This document shows positions 42,051 through 53,929 of a stretch of DNA of 64,000 nucleotides, in pieces. Each line of letters begins with the position of its first letter. Position 1 is the first letter of the stretch. Made by a program: the position numbers and the translations under genes. Source of the DNA: Sarcophilus harrisii (taxonomy: Eukaryota > Chordata > Mammalia > Dasyuromorphia > Dasyuridae). The stretch is from the NCBI RefSeq assembly GCF_902635505.1, contig NC_045429.1, positions 220,227,997-220,291,996 on the forward strand, in the 5' to 3' direction. The notes under the pieces were generated by a model that was not told the DNA's origin, did no database searches, and saw nothing but the letters and a program-made list of their open reading frames with translations.

Positions 42051-43125
42051 AAGATTAGAAAGGAAGTAGAAAACTGGAGAAAAAAAAATTTTTTTATGGC
42101 CAGTGTTTCTGATAAAGGTTTCATTTCAAAAATATATAGAGAATTGCCTCAAATTTATTCCCCAATTGAAAAATGGTTAAAGATATGGATAGACAATTTT
42201 CAGATGAAGAAATTAAAGCCATTTCTAGTCATATGAAAAATGTTCTAAATCACTATTGATTAGAGAAATGAAAATTGATACACTCTGAAGTACTACTTTA
42301 TGCCTCTCAAATTGGCTAAGATGACAGGAAAAGATAATAATATATGTTGGAGGGGGTGTGGGAACTGGACAATGTATTATTCATTGTTAGTAGAATTGTG
42401 AAATAATCTAACCGCTCTGGAGATCAATTTGGAACTATGCCAAAAGGGTATAACTGTGTATACCCTTTGGTCCAGCAGTGTCACTATTGGGTCTGTATCC
42501 CAAAGAGTTCATAAGAAAGAAAAGGACCACTATGTGCAAAAATAACTATAGCAGCCCTTTATGTAGTAGCAAGGAACTGGAAAGTAATTGAGTGGATGCC
42601 CATCAGTTGGGGATATAATGTAATTTTAATGTTCTGTTAGAAACAATGAGAGGCTGATTTCAAAAAGTCTGGAAAGACCTAGATGAATTGATGGTGAATA
42701 AAGTGAGCAGAACTAAGAGAACAGTGTACACAGAAACCATAAGATTACGTGATAATCGACTCTGATGGACTTGGCTTTTTTTAACAATGAGATAAGGCAA
42801 TTTGTGATGGAAAGTATCATCCACATTCAAAGCGACTAAATGTGAATTAAAGCATAGTTTTTCACTTTCTTTGTTGTTGTTTATTTGCTAGTTTTTTTCC
42901 CTTTGTTGAATTTTTTTCACTTTTGATCTGATTTTTCTTGCACAGCATGACAAATATGGAAATATTTAGAAAATTTGCACATATTTAACTTGTATTGGAT
43001 TGCTTGCTGTCTTAAGAAGGTTGAAGTGGGGAAAGAGGGAGAAAAATTTGGAACACAAAGTTTTGCAGAGGTGAATGTTGAAAACTATCTTTGTATGTAT
43101 TTAGAAAATATTATAAAAAGATTAA
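42051..43125 (+). repeat. L1 ORF2 C-terminal region and 3' UTR
   Basis: 'gccagtgtttctgataaagg', 'ccccaattgaaaaatggtta', 'taaatcactattgattagag', 'ggtccagcagtgtcactatt' and 'gagtggatgcccatcagttg' follow L1 ORF2, then a 3' UTR ending 'tgttgaaaactatctttgta'. Decayed. It abuts the opposite-strand L1 piece at 42050. Confidence 0.85.
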
Positions 43126-43269
43126 TCCAATTTGGTACCAATAAATCCATTCAATATAGCTATTATATCATAAAAATATATTTTAATCTCAGTATAGCTG
43201 TAATTGGGTATGTTTATCCAGTATTTTTAACTTTTAAAATAGTCATCCTCAACTAATGCACTCTTGGAA

Positions 43270-43610
43270 ATCATGGCAACTTGGGAATCTTATCATTCTA
43301 CAAGATCACATCACTTGTACAACCTCCTTTCTCTGAAGTTCCTCTTTCCTTCTTATTGGATTGAGTAGACAGTGGACAATGGAGAACTCTTTCTATCTTT
43401 TATTTAAGGAGGGCACCCATAGCTACATTCCTCTGAACTTCATCATTATGTTCTCATACCAAGTAACCTCATCTCATCCATTCCAGCTTCATTTTATGTG
43501 CTGTCTTTCCCCACAATTGTGAATTCCTTGAAGGCACATACTGACTTTTACTTTTCTTTGTACCTCCTGCATTTAGCACAGTTCCTGGCACATAAGTATT
43601 TACTGACTGG
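43270..43610 (+). repeat. L2 LINE 3' end
   Basis: 'gtgaattccttgaaggcaca', 'tttgtacctcctgcatttag' and 'cacagttcctggcacataag'. 43611-44185 is mostly unassigned. Confidence 0.75.
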
Positions 43611-44189
43611 AATAATATATAAAAACACAAATAATACTTTGTATTGGACAGTATCACTTTGTCCTTTAATTGTAAGTTCTTCGAGAACAAAAGCTACAGG
43701 ATGAAATCTCTGTGATCAGAGGAGCCCAGAGGAACTTAATGTAAGTTTCTGCAAAAATACTCAATAATTATTGTTGATTTGCTGATCAATGCAGCCATGG
43801 GTTTCAGCCTTGTCTCATGAAAATGCTGGTAATATAAATATCCATTTCTCAGTGAACTTTTTTTTTGAAAGGGTAGATGTTTTTAGATTTAGTGGTCCTT
43901 TTGCTTTTTTCACATTTAATGAATTGCCTGACAACAATTTACCATAAACCTCAAAATAAAGAATGTGCTTTTCTTTTTTTTCCTTTCTCCCCAAAGAAAG
44001 GGACAATAGGCTATGTAAAATATCAAGAATAATTAGATTCATTGTATAATTTTCCCATTATACTAATATACCTTTGGAACTAAATGTTTGCTATAAAGGT
44101 TTAAATGTGGTTTGAAGACTTCATATTAAAAATAATATGTATTTTACCCAAAAGGGTAGTCCCTAGGTATTTTTTTTATATCATGGAAT

Positions 44190-44330
44190 GTTTTAAATGT
44201 GTAGCTAGAAGGTACCTTAGAAATTATTTGGTCTCTTTTCTTCATTTTCTAAAACTGTTAACCAAGGCTACAGAACTGAAATGACTTTGTACACGGTCAC
44301 ATAGAAAAAAAGCAGAGTTGTTGTATAATA
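44190..44330 (-). repeat. MIR/THER-type fragment
   Basis: 'tagctagaaggtaccttaga', 'caaggctacagaactgaaat' and 'cacggtcacatag'. Confidence 0.55.
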
Positions 44331-44384
44331 AAAATATTAAAATATGCTTTCAAGTGTAAAGGATGCCCAGCTGAAGTGATCTTA

Positions 44385-44640
44385 CTTTTAGTACCTTTTG
44401 AATGTACTTTTGTTGGTACAAACCTTTTTTAATTTAATGTTATCAAAATTATCCATTTTGCTTTTCATGATGTTCTCTAGTTCTTCTTTAGCCATAAATT
44501 CCTCTTTTCTCCATGGATCTAAGAAGTAGACTATCCTTTGTTCTAAATTGTTTATAGTGTCACATTTCAGTCTAAATCATGGACCCATTTCAACTTTATC
44601 TTGGTATAGGGTTGAGATATTGGCAAATGGGATTAATCTT
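44385..44640 (-). repeat. L1 ORF2 fragment
   Basis: 'tttaatttaatgttatcaaa', 'attatccattttgcttttca', 'agccataaattcctcttttc' and 'tcatggacccatttcaactt' are the complement of a more 5' part of ORF2 than the neighbour at 44766, so a separate copy. Confidence 0.75.
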
Positions 44641-44765
44641 AAGGGATTTCATAGCAGATTTAGCTCTTGGGCTGACATACTTAAGAGTTGGTGGAAATTA
44701 AATAATAAATATATTAACTATACTAAGCAATTACTGTGTATACACCAATATGGTAGGCACTGGAG

Positions 44766-45530
44766 GAAGTAGAATATTTCATTATGAGTCCTTCGCAGTC
44801 ATGATTGTCATTACCTTGATCAGAATTCTTATATTTTTCAAAGTTGGTTGCCTTTATAATACTTTTGTAATTGTTTAAATTGTTCTGGTTTGCTCACTTT
44901 ACTCTGCATCACTTGATACAAATCTTCCCAGGTTTCTCTAAAATTGTCCCTTTTATCGTTTTTTTATAACACAATAGTATTCCATCACGTGCATATACCA
45001 TAATTTGTTCAGACTTCCCCAAAGAATAAGCATTCCGTTGGTTTCCATTTCTTTGTCACCACAAAAAGAGCTGCTATAAATATTTGTGTTCCTATGAGTC
45101 CTTTTCTTTTTTCTTTGATTTTCTTGTAGGATAGATCTAGTAGTGCTGAGGGTCAAAAAGTAGTTATGGGATAGTAATTTTTGGGCATAGTTCCAAATTT
45201 CTTCTCAAATTGGCTAGATAAGTTCACAGTTCCACAATAGTGCATTAATGTACTCATTTCCCCACACTTCTCTCCAGTATTTATCATTTTCATTTTGGGG
45301 GGTTAATTTTGCCAATATAACAGGTATGGATAGAATCTCAGAATTTACACACTTTTCATTTCTCCAATTATTAGTGGTTTGAAGCATTTTTTTCATACGT
45401 CCGAACCTAGCTTAAATTTCTTCCTTTGAAACTGCTTGTTCATACTTTCTGACCATTGGGAATAGTCAAAGAGTACATTGGGGTAACAACTCTTTTTTCT
45501 TTTAAATTTAAATCAATTACACACACACAC
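44766..45530 (-). repeat. L1 ORF2 C-terminal region and 3' UTR
   Basis: 'ctctgcatcacttgatacaa', 'atcttcccaggtttctctaa', 'agagctgctataaatatttg' and 'cccacacttctctccagtat' are the complement of L1 ORF2. Minus frames at 44953-45396 are remnants. Confidence 0.85.
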
Positions 45531-45839
45531 ATCTTAGAAGTGAAATCTTTATCAGAGAAACTTGCTGAGGGAAAGATTTCAATAGGCAGAACATGGAGGA
45601 CACTCTCTTCCAAACATATGTAAATGTATGATGATAAATAGGACAGTTTTAGGCTAGTAACCTAATTTGTCTTTAGTTTAGCATACTTAAATGAAATTAG
45701 CTTGAAATAAGAATGGAAAGATAAAATGGGACTAGATTTTTACGTTTTATTCAACTTAATTTATTTTATTTTTTTATGGAATTAGATTTTTGAGGATCTC
45801 AAATCTCAAATTAAGAAATATATATTTTATTCAATTGAT

Positions 45840-46440
45840 AATGATAAGAAATGGAAGGTTTTTGAGTTTGGGAGTAATTGTGATTAGCTCTAGATCACTG
45901 GAAAAATTGTTTTGCTAGCTATATGAAATTTGAATTGGGGAATGGGAAGATAACTTATGAGTCTAAATAGAGGAGTAATGAGGTCTTTTGAACTAAGATG
46001 ATGACAGTGGAATTAGAAAGGAAGAAGAGATGTATTGCAAATGGAAAATTAAGAGGATTGGTAACTATAAATATAGATGTATATAAGAGAGGAAAGAGTG
46101 AAAAAAATAATTCTAAGATTTTATGGTTCAGAAAGTGATGTTGTTGAACATTCTGAGTTTGGTATGTTGATGGTTTCTCAGCATGGACATATTCTATGGA
46201 CATTTAAATTTGTAGGACTTGAAATCCAAGTAAGATCAACAGGGAATTGAAATATAGAATTGGGAACCATACACATAGATAGATAATATCTTTGTTGGGA
46301 GTAGATAAAATTGCCGAACTCTGTGGAAATAGTGGGAAGAGGATGGAGAATAAAGTCTTTAGATCAAAATTACAAATGTGGCAGTAGGAGATAATGGACC
46401 AAGGAGGACCAAGAGAGAGAAAGCTATATTATAGAAACAA
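45840..46440 (-). repeat. L2 LINE ORF2 C-terminal fragment
   Basis: Plus text 'gatgatgacagtggaattag', 'gaatagaacaggaga'-like spacing, 'tctgagtttggtatgttgat' and 'agaattgggaaccatacaca' is the complement of the region after the L2 RT palm. Old. Confidence 0.55.
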
Positions 46441-46539
46441 AGATAGGAGAGAATCTCAAAAGTGTCCATTAAGTGTCCAAAAAAGTGTCCAAAAAGTGTC
46501 TTTCTCGTCTCTTACTCTCTCTCTCTCGTTTTTTTTTTA

Positions 46540-46780
46540 ACTCCTTACTATTTGGCTTGCAATGTTATCATTGATTTTCAGTGCTGCCCAAGCTATTTCA
46601 TTTTAACTTATCACCTCCACTTTGTGCCATTCCCTACTGTCACTTATTTTCAGTGTCTTCCTGCTCATTCCCAGCTACTTACAAACATGGCTATGGTCCC
46701 ATCTTGAATAAAACCTCTTACTTGATCCTTCTATTCTTCTAAATTATTCTCCCATACCTATTCCACCTTTTCTAGTCTAC
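46540..46780 (+). repeat. L2 LINE ORF2 fragment
   Basis: 'ggctatggtcccatcttgaa', 'taaaacctcttacttgatcc' and 'aattattctcccatacctat' match the RT N-terminal part of L2. 46781-47079 is unassigned. Confidence 0.6.
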
Positions 46781-47079
46781 CTTCCTTCCTGCCACATCTT
46801 TCTTCCTCCTTCTAGAGACGAGGGGTTCGGAGAAAATCATCTGTGTTAAAGGGACACTGGCTGAATTATTTGGGAGGAACAACCCCTTTCCTGACCCAAC
46901 TGCACTAGGATTATCTGTCTTCTACATCATTCCCTCCAGTACTAAATATGCCCCATTCACAAGGACTCCTATTTATAATTCTAATGATTCAGATAACATT
47001 ATAAATATGGATGATACCTAAAATATTTATTGATTTAATTTTCATAATTCCAATTTTTGTTTCAAACAATGGAACCAGA

Positions 47080-47335
47080 TTTTCAATTATCTACTAGATC
47101 AGATTTGTCCTCTTCCTTGTTTCTCCCTCTGTCACCCTTTCTAAAACCTCATATCCACAATATCATTCATATCTTCCTATTGATTCTACCTCTGAAATAA
47201 ATCCTGGATCTTTCACTTTCTTTCCATTCTCATTCCCATTAGCATACTTCAGACCTTCATTATCTTTTTATCTAGACTTCTACTATAGATAATGAAATCT
47301 CTCAGCTGGCAATCTCTTATCATGCTTATCCTTCT
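47080..47335 (+). repeat. L2 LINE 3' coding fragment
   Basis: 'attgattctacctctgaaat', 'catacttcagaccttcatta' and 'tctttttatctagacttcta' match L2 sequence after the RT domain. Confidence 0.6.
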
Positions 47336-47339
47336 TACA

Positions 47340-48000
47340 CTACCTAAAACTTTTCCTAAAGGACGCTTGAATCTTTTTCCCTTGGTTTGTACACAATAAT
47401 GTTTTCCCTTCAGTACTGGAGATGTCCAATGGACAGTAGGTAATGTGAGTTTGAAATTGAGAGAGGTTGGGGCTAAATAAATAGATTTGACAATATTCTG
47501 CACGAAGGTGATACTTAAATCCATAGAAGCTGATAAGATTACCAACTGATGTCAACTAGAGGGTTAGTAGAGAAGAAGTCAAGAAGGATAAACATTGAGA
47601 AAAGATTAGATTTGACAATTATATTATTGGTAACTTTAGAGAAAGCATTTTCAGGTAAATTTGAAGTCAAAAGTCAGACTGCATAGGGTTTAGAATCAAG
47701 TGAGAAAAGAGGAAGTAGAGAAACCAATTATAGATGGCTGGTCATGGAAAGGAAAATTGATCCAGGATGAGAGCTAGCAGGAACAATAAGATCTAATGAA
47801 GGGCTTTTAAGGCTAGGAAGACATGGACATGTCTGCAGACAGCAAGCAGCAGCAATAGGAAGAGACTGAACATTAGTGAGACTGAGGATGATAGAGGGAA
47901 CAATTGACTGAAGAAGATGGGAAAGAAAAGAATCAAGAGTGCATATAGAGGAGTTTAGAGAGGCAAAATAGGGAGTGGGTAGTGTTAGTTTTAGCATGTG
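47340..48000 (-). repeat. L2 LINE RT region
   Basis: Minus-strand translation at 47340-47555 contains 'ISFYGFKYHLRAEYCQIYLF', aligning with the L2 RT palm (GFKYHLYADDTQIYI). Further up, 'ttggtaactttagagaaagc' and 'gacatggacatgtctgcaga' on the plus strand fit the L2 N-terminal RT part. Confidence 0.75.
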
Positions 48001-49580
48001 TCCTAGACAACAAAAAGCATCATTTCATGGGACATTTGGTCATCTTGTATTGAAGTGCTCAGAATGATTGCAAACAAAAGGTTCACTATGCAAATATCTT
48101 CACTTTATATACCAATATCTGTTGCAGAGAATAAGGAGTTAAAGAAATTCTATGAAGAACTAGGTAAAATTCTTTTGAAAAAGTCAAAATGTGTATGATT
48201 TCAGTGGAGAGGTTGATACATGGGAGGATAAGGGAAATTATTTTGTAACATAAAATTCATGTTTGAAAAATGGAAGGACACATTTATATCAAGAATATTT
48301 TGAAGAAGAGAAAAGGGAGGCATTGTAAATAGTGAATATCAGAGGACCTTATGAGAGACAGAGACACACAGAGAGAAAATCACTAAGAGGAAATGATTAA
48401 TATATAGTTATGGCTGAATCACCTCTCTGTACATTTAAGCCCATTGATTTGCTATGACAAAGATGGAAATCAACAGTAAAATAAAAATAAAAAAGAAAAG
48501 AAACTATGATGCAGAATTTATATGTCTTTATTGTGATCAGTTTAAGTAAGCCATTGAGCTAAAAACAATGGGCAATGGATAAAGAAATAGAATTGACATA
48601 AAGTATTATCATGTCCTCTGGAATTTTAACCCAAGTTAAGCAATCATCATGATAAGAAGGCCAAAAAAATATTTCACTCAGGAAAACCAAAACCAAAAAA
48701 GCAACTTCCACCTCACTTAGGAAACACTTGATCTTTTTGCTAACTGGAGAATATGATAGTTGAGAGCAATACTAGTTTAAAATATAAACTCCTTCGTAAA
48801 ATTTCAGAGGATGGTCAGCATCATCTCATAAAGCAGCAAGGACAGTTGAAGAAAAAAAAGTAAGTTTATAGAACATTTGGCATGAGACCAATTAAATTAG
48901 ATTATCATTAGGAATGTTTGAAAGTTGGAAAAAAAGAAAACAATGGAAACAATCATGGAAAAGCCACAAGCTCCTAGGTTCAATCAATATTGTTGGTTAC
49001 CTAAAGGACAATGGAGAGTTGCATAGTGGGTGTAAATAAAATGCAGTAATGAACTGTTTGAGAAAGCAATGTAAAAATAGTTCACCAAAATGATCTATAA
49101 TTAGGAAAGGAGATGAGTCATTTAGGGGAAATGAGGAATAAACAGATCAACAACACACATGTTGCATTGGTACTTAAAAATATCAAAATGCCTAGATGAA
49201 GGTCCATATCATGTTGATTGGACCCCTTTGGGGGATTACAATAGGACATGGTCAAGAGTTATCTGGATTAAAAAATGGTGGATGCATTGCAGTCTGCACC
49301 ACTATAGGGAATAGCCACTAGAATACTTGATGTATACTGTTTTTTTTTTTTTTTTTTATCATTACTACTCTTTTTGTTCTTACTGTTTTCCTTGTCCTCT
49401 TACTAAAAATATGATTGTAGGCTGCATTTAGGTTTTGCATAAAGAAGATTTTTTAAAATGTGTGGTTTATAAGTGGAGGAAAGAATGGAATTATAAAAAT
49501 GTCCAGAATTGTAGAATTTTGGAATTCCTTTGTGTAGTTTGACATATCTAAAAATAAAAGAATAAACACGAACATTAAAA
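48001..49580. other. Unassigned 1.6 kb A-rich block
   Basis: Reads like an old coding-derived repeat (long A-rich, purine-biased plus strand), but no motif is identifiable. A T17 run lies at about 49339-49357. No frame over 60 codons survives. Confidence 0.3.
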
Positions 49581-49584
49581 ATTC

Positions 49585-50510
49585 AATGCAATTAAATTAA
49601 GACAACTCTGAGATACTACTTTGCACCCCTCAGATTGGCTAAAATGACAAGAAAATTTAATCATAAATGTTGGAGGGAATGTGGGAAAACTGGAATACTA
49701 ATACAGGGTTGGTGGAGTTGTGAAATGATCCAACCATTCTGGAGAATTATTTAGAACCATACCTAGAGGGGTATAAAACTATGGATATTCTTTAATCCAG
49801 CAGTGTCACCACTGGATCTATATCTCAAAGAGATAATAAAAAAAGGGAAAAGACCCCAATATGCAAAAATGTTTGAAGCAGCTCTTCTTGTATTGTCAAG
49901 GAACTGGAAATTGAGTGGATGCCCATCATTAGAGAATAGCTAAATAAGTTATGGTATATGAAGTTAATGGAATATTATTGTTCTAAAAGAAATGATGAGC
50001 ATGTTTATTTCAGAAAAGTCTGGAAAAGACCTATATGAACTGGTACTAAGTGAAGTGACAAGAACATTGTATTTAGTAACAACAAAATTATGTGATGATC
50101 AAATGTAATGGACTTGGCTCTTCTCAATAATTCAGTTTTTCAAGGCAATTCCAATAGTCTTAGAAGGGAAAATGCCATTCACATTCAGAAAGTAAACTAT
50201 GGAGACTGAATGTATATTAAAGAATAGTATTTTCATCTTTTTATTTGTTTTTTTTCTTTCTCATGTTTTTTTTCCTTTTTTGGTCTGATTTTTCTTGCAC
50301 CATATGACAAATACACAACATGACAAATATGGAAATATGTTTAAAAGGACTGCACATATTTAACCTATATCAGATTGCTTGCTGTCTTGGGGAGGGGGAA
50401 AGTAAGGGAAGGAGTGAGGAAAAATTTGTACCACAAAGTTTTACAAAAATGAATGTTGAAAACTATCTTTACATGTATTTGGAAAAGTAAAATACTATTG
50501 AGAAAAAATT
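49585..50510 (+). repeat. L1 ORF2 C-terminal region and 3' UTR
   Basis: 'cccctcagattggctaaaat', 'ggttggtggagttgtgaaat', 'ggaaattgagtggatgccca' and a 3' UTR ending 'aatgttgaaaactatcttta', the same subfamily as 42051-43125. Confidence 0.85.
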
Positions 50511-50972
50511 CAGGGCAATTTGTCTTCAATGAAATTTCTATGAGATATTTACTTGCCTTTGGGACTTTCAATTCTTATTTTTCTAATCACCTTTGTGAAA
50601 CCTAAAGGGAATCACCTTGTTTGTGTACTTGGAATGCGTATTATATCATATGTTCCAAATCATTATCTAAAGTGGTTAAGCCTTGCTGGCCATTCTGATT
50701 CAGGTGCTTGCCCCAGGTCAGCCTGATGTCTTGATTCTGTCTTGGTATGCTCTGGTCTGACATCATTGATTTTTTTTCATGCCTTACTTAGGTGAGTTTT
50801 TTGATTTTGGAATCAGAAATTAAAAAGTGCTATTGTGCTCCAACTTTTGCAATCAGGCAATTTGAGGGGATCATCTTTGAGTCTTTCTGCTTTCTTCTGA
50901 ATAGAAATGTTCTGGAGGAGGCATTTCTGTGAAGGGCAGGTAATTTTGACATCCAAATGGTATTTTATTAAC
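50511..50972. other. Unassigned sequence
   Basis: No repeat recognised. Confidence 0.3.
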
Positions 50973-51305
50973 CGCCATCCCCACCACAAACACCACCACC
51001 CCACTTCTACTACTATTACTACTACCACCACCACCACTACCACTATCACTTGTTCTTGTTCTACTTGTTCTTGTTCTTGTTCTTCTCCTCTTTCTCCTCC
51101 TCTTCCTCCTCTTCTTCCTACTCCTCTTCTTCCTGCTCCTCCTCCTCCTCTTCTTCCTACTCCTCCTCTTCTTGTTCCTCCTCCTCCTCCTCCTCTTTCT
51201 CTTGTTCCTCCTCCTCCTCCTCCTCTTCCTCCTCTTCCTCTCCCTTCTCCTCCTCTTCTTCCTCCTTTACCTTTTCCTCCTCCTCTTTCTCCTCCTCCTC
51301 TTCCT
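50973..51305. repeat. Trinucleotide tract: (CCA/CTA)n then (TCC/TTC)n
   Basis: About 60 bases of CCA/TTA/CTA units, a TTGTTC patch, then about 240 bases of TCC/TTC, fully pyrimidine over long stretches. Frames of 68-160 codons in all three plus frames are homopolymeric Ser, Leu or Pro artefacts. Confidence 0.97.
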
Positions 51306-51634
51306 TTTTTGGCCTCTGGTATACAGAGAAAATGTTGTTATTACATTCTGGGCTGTTTTAAAAATATTAGGGGCATAATGTATCCTTGAAGCAACAGTAC
51401 AGTATATAACTATATATTCTGCTTGCATGGGGTATTATATCCTGCTGAGTTACTACCTTGCTCAGATGGAACTTTTCAATCTCAACCAACTTGGCTTTCC
51501 TTTTTGCAGGCATGTTGTGCATGAATGAGAAGGTACATATTAATTCTTAGTGAAATATGCTCTTGGATTCCTCTGTCTCCATACTAGCAAGGCCATTAAA
51601 AAACCCATCTGGGCTATTTTGAAAAAAAAATAAT

Positions 51635-51835
51635 CATGGACTGATAATAGATTGATTTGGAAGGAATCTTAGAGGTGATTTACTTAGTTCTCTTCTTTTA
51701 CAGATGAGGAAACATGAGTTAAGTAATTTGACTAAGGTGAGATAACTGGGCCAGTGGCAGATCTGTTCCTGGAAATGAAGTCCTCCGATTCTAGATCCAG
51801 TAAGGGTTCTGTTACACTACACTATCTACTGTCTC
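51635..51835 (-). repeat. MIR-type SINE
   Basis: 'atttggaaggaatcttagag', 'acagatgaggaaacatgagt' and 'ctacactatctact'. 51306-51634 is unassigned. Confidence 0.7.
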
Positions 51836-51909
51836 TCATGTAAAAAAGAAAAATAAAGAAGACACCATTATATCATTCAGGAATCACTAATACACCAATA
51901 AGTGACAAT

Positions 51910-52165
51910 AGTTTGTCAGTTGTTTCACTTGGGTCCCATTCTTTCTGAGCCTATTTGTAATTTTTTTGGCAAAAATACTGGAAGGGTTTGTTGTTCCCAT
52001 CTGTAATTCATTTTTACAGATACAGAAATTGAGGCAAACAGGGTTAAGTGAGTTGCCCAGGATCATAGAGCTAGTAATTATCTGAAGTCAGATTAGACCT
52101 CAGGAAAAATGAATCTTCCTGACTTCAGGCCCCACAGTTTATCCACCGTGCCATTAACTACTGGT
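51910..52165 (-). repeat. Long CORE-SINE
   Basis: 'ggcaaaaatactggaagggt', 'aggcaaacagggttaagtga' and 'tcttcctgacttcaggcccc'. Confidence 0.85.
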
Positions 52166-52214
52166 TTATCTTTAGATATATATTTATTGTTATCTCTTAA
52201 AAATGAAATATCAT

Positions 52215-52300
52215 AGAGAGAGGGACAGCATGGTGCTGTGGAGAGAGGGTTGGCCCTGGAATCAGGATGAAAATCCTGCTTCTCCTATATATGGGTTTTG
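52215..52300 (+). repeat. CORE-SINE head fragment
   Basis: 'gacagcatggtgctgtggag' and 'ttggccctggaatcaggatg'. Confidence 0.55.
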
Positions 52301-52404
52301 TTGTAATGGGTATGTTCTTCATTCTTCAGTGCTCTGGGCAACCCTAGGAAAGTACAAATTGGTGGTCAGATCTTTATGGGTGGGAATATGCATTAACAAA
52401 GAGA

Positions 52405-52649
52405 ATAGTAATGATAATGATAATAACAATAACCTAGCAGTCATATTGTGCTTTAAGCTTTGCAAAGCATTTTACAAATATTAATTTTATCTACACAAAA
52501 ACCCTAGGAGATAGGTACTACTTTTATTTCCATTTTTAGAGAGATGAAAAATGAAGTAGAAAGAAAAATGATATAATTAGCATCTGAGGCAGAGTTTGAA
52601 CTCAGGCCTTCCTTATTCAAATCCATATTTTTATCTATTGTGCCATCTT
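52405..52649 (-). repeat. MIR-like SINE
   Basis: 'ttgcaaagcattttacaaat', 'gagataggtactacttttat' and 'agtttgaactcaggccttcc', ending in 'tattgtgccatc', where the next SINE inserted. Confidence 0.7.
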
Positions 52650-52793
52650 TTTTTTTTTTTCTGGAGAGGCAATTGAGGTTACGCAACTTGCCCAATATCA
52701 CACAGCTAGTAAATGTTAACTATCTGAGGTTGGATTTGAACTCAGCTCCTCCTGATTTCAAGGACAGTGCTCTATCCTTCTAGTTGCCCCTAC
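52650..52793 (-). repeat. Short A-tailed SINE inserted in MIR-like SINE, with target-site duplication
   Basis: T-run, 'gaggcaattgaggttacgca' and 'acagtgctctatccttctag'. Flanks 52639-52649 and 52794-52804 are identical (tgtgccatctt). Confidence 0.92.
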
Positions 52794-52804
52794 TGTGCCA
52801 TCTT

Positions 52805-53729
52805 AATGAGTTTCCACATAAGCTATTTCTGTAGAGAGTTATTTATACTTATGAAATCCAGATTTGGACCTGTTCTCCTTCACAACCTCCCCCCCAAAAA
52901 AATCTTAGGGAAAAAGATACCAAAATAATGGGGAAAATATGGAGGACAATATTACTCCTCCTTCCAAAAGGAAATTTGCTTTCTTCCTCACTCAATTACC
53001 TCAATAAGTACCTATTGCAGTGCCTATATTGTCTTTATGAAGTTATTACTAAAAGAAGCAATATATTGATGTAAAAAGGACATTGTTGATGAAAATATAA
53101 GAACAATATGGACAGACTTTTGTAAATAGTTTTCTACAAATCACATCTTTCTTAAAAGTCACATAATTAGTCATAATAGTCACATAAAAGATAAAAAAAA
53201 TGTGAAATTCTACTAAAAGATACAAGATGTTATTGTGCTTACTATTTGTGGATTATAAAAACCCAAATCAAACAAAATCTATCACAGTTGAATAAATTGC
53301 AGCCTCCAAAAAGAAGTCTTATGCATATATTAAGAGCATACTTCATTCTCTCAAAAGAATCATGACAAAGATAACCTGTTCAATGATATGATTATTAATA
53401 GTAATCAAGATTTAATACAGTGCCAAGCAGGGAGATGAGTGCTTATCATTTGTGTATTGCTAAAATAGAGAAATTTTAGTAAGTCCAAATGGAAGGTGAC
53501 TTTCTTAAAGATGGTGAGGTCTTCAGATGTTTCTGTTTATTCATGACAATGTGCTGACTTCTTTAGGTACTTAAACATTATAAAGTCGCATCCATGAGAT
53601 CTATGATCATTCAAAATGTTTTAATTTTTAATAAGTTTTTAATAAATTTTAATAAGTTTAACAATCTATAACACAAACACAGTGGAATAAAAAATACATA
53701 TTCAAATCTGGCTCCAGGCACTATTAAGG
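52805..53729. other. Unassigned; possible old RTE-type LINE remnant
   Basis: Around 53525 the plus strand reads Phe-Ile-His-Asp-Asn-Val-Leu, reminiscent of the (F/Y)xDDxVL motif of RTE-type reverse transcriptases. Nothing else supports it firmly. Confidence 0.25.
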
Positions 53730-53737
53730 GTCTAAGT

Positions 53738-53929
53738 CAGGGGTCTTCAAATTTTTTAAATAGGGGGCCAATTCACTGTCCCTCAGACTGTTGGGGAGCT
53801 GGACTATAGTAAAAACAAAAACTTTGTTTTGTGGGTCTTTAAATAAAGAAACTCCATAGCCCTGGGTGAGGGGGATAATCGTCCTCAGCTGCCACATCTG
53901 GCCCGCGGGCCGTAGTTTGAGGACCCCTG
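53738..53929 (+). mobile_element. Complete hAT MITE with perfect 8-bp target-site duplication
   Basis: 192 bp, starting 'caggggtcttcaaatttttt' and ending 'gtagtttgaggacccctg', so the ends are inverted repeats. GTCTAAGT flanks it exactly at 53730-53737 and 53930-53937. No coding capacity. Second copy at 12744. An OposCharlie-like hAT by memory; family name unverified. Confidence 0.95.

Noticed and set aside
50907-51389. A 160-codon proline-rich frame and two others
   Set aside because: All three frames are open because of the triplet repeat; composition is purely repeat-driven.
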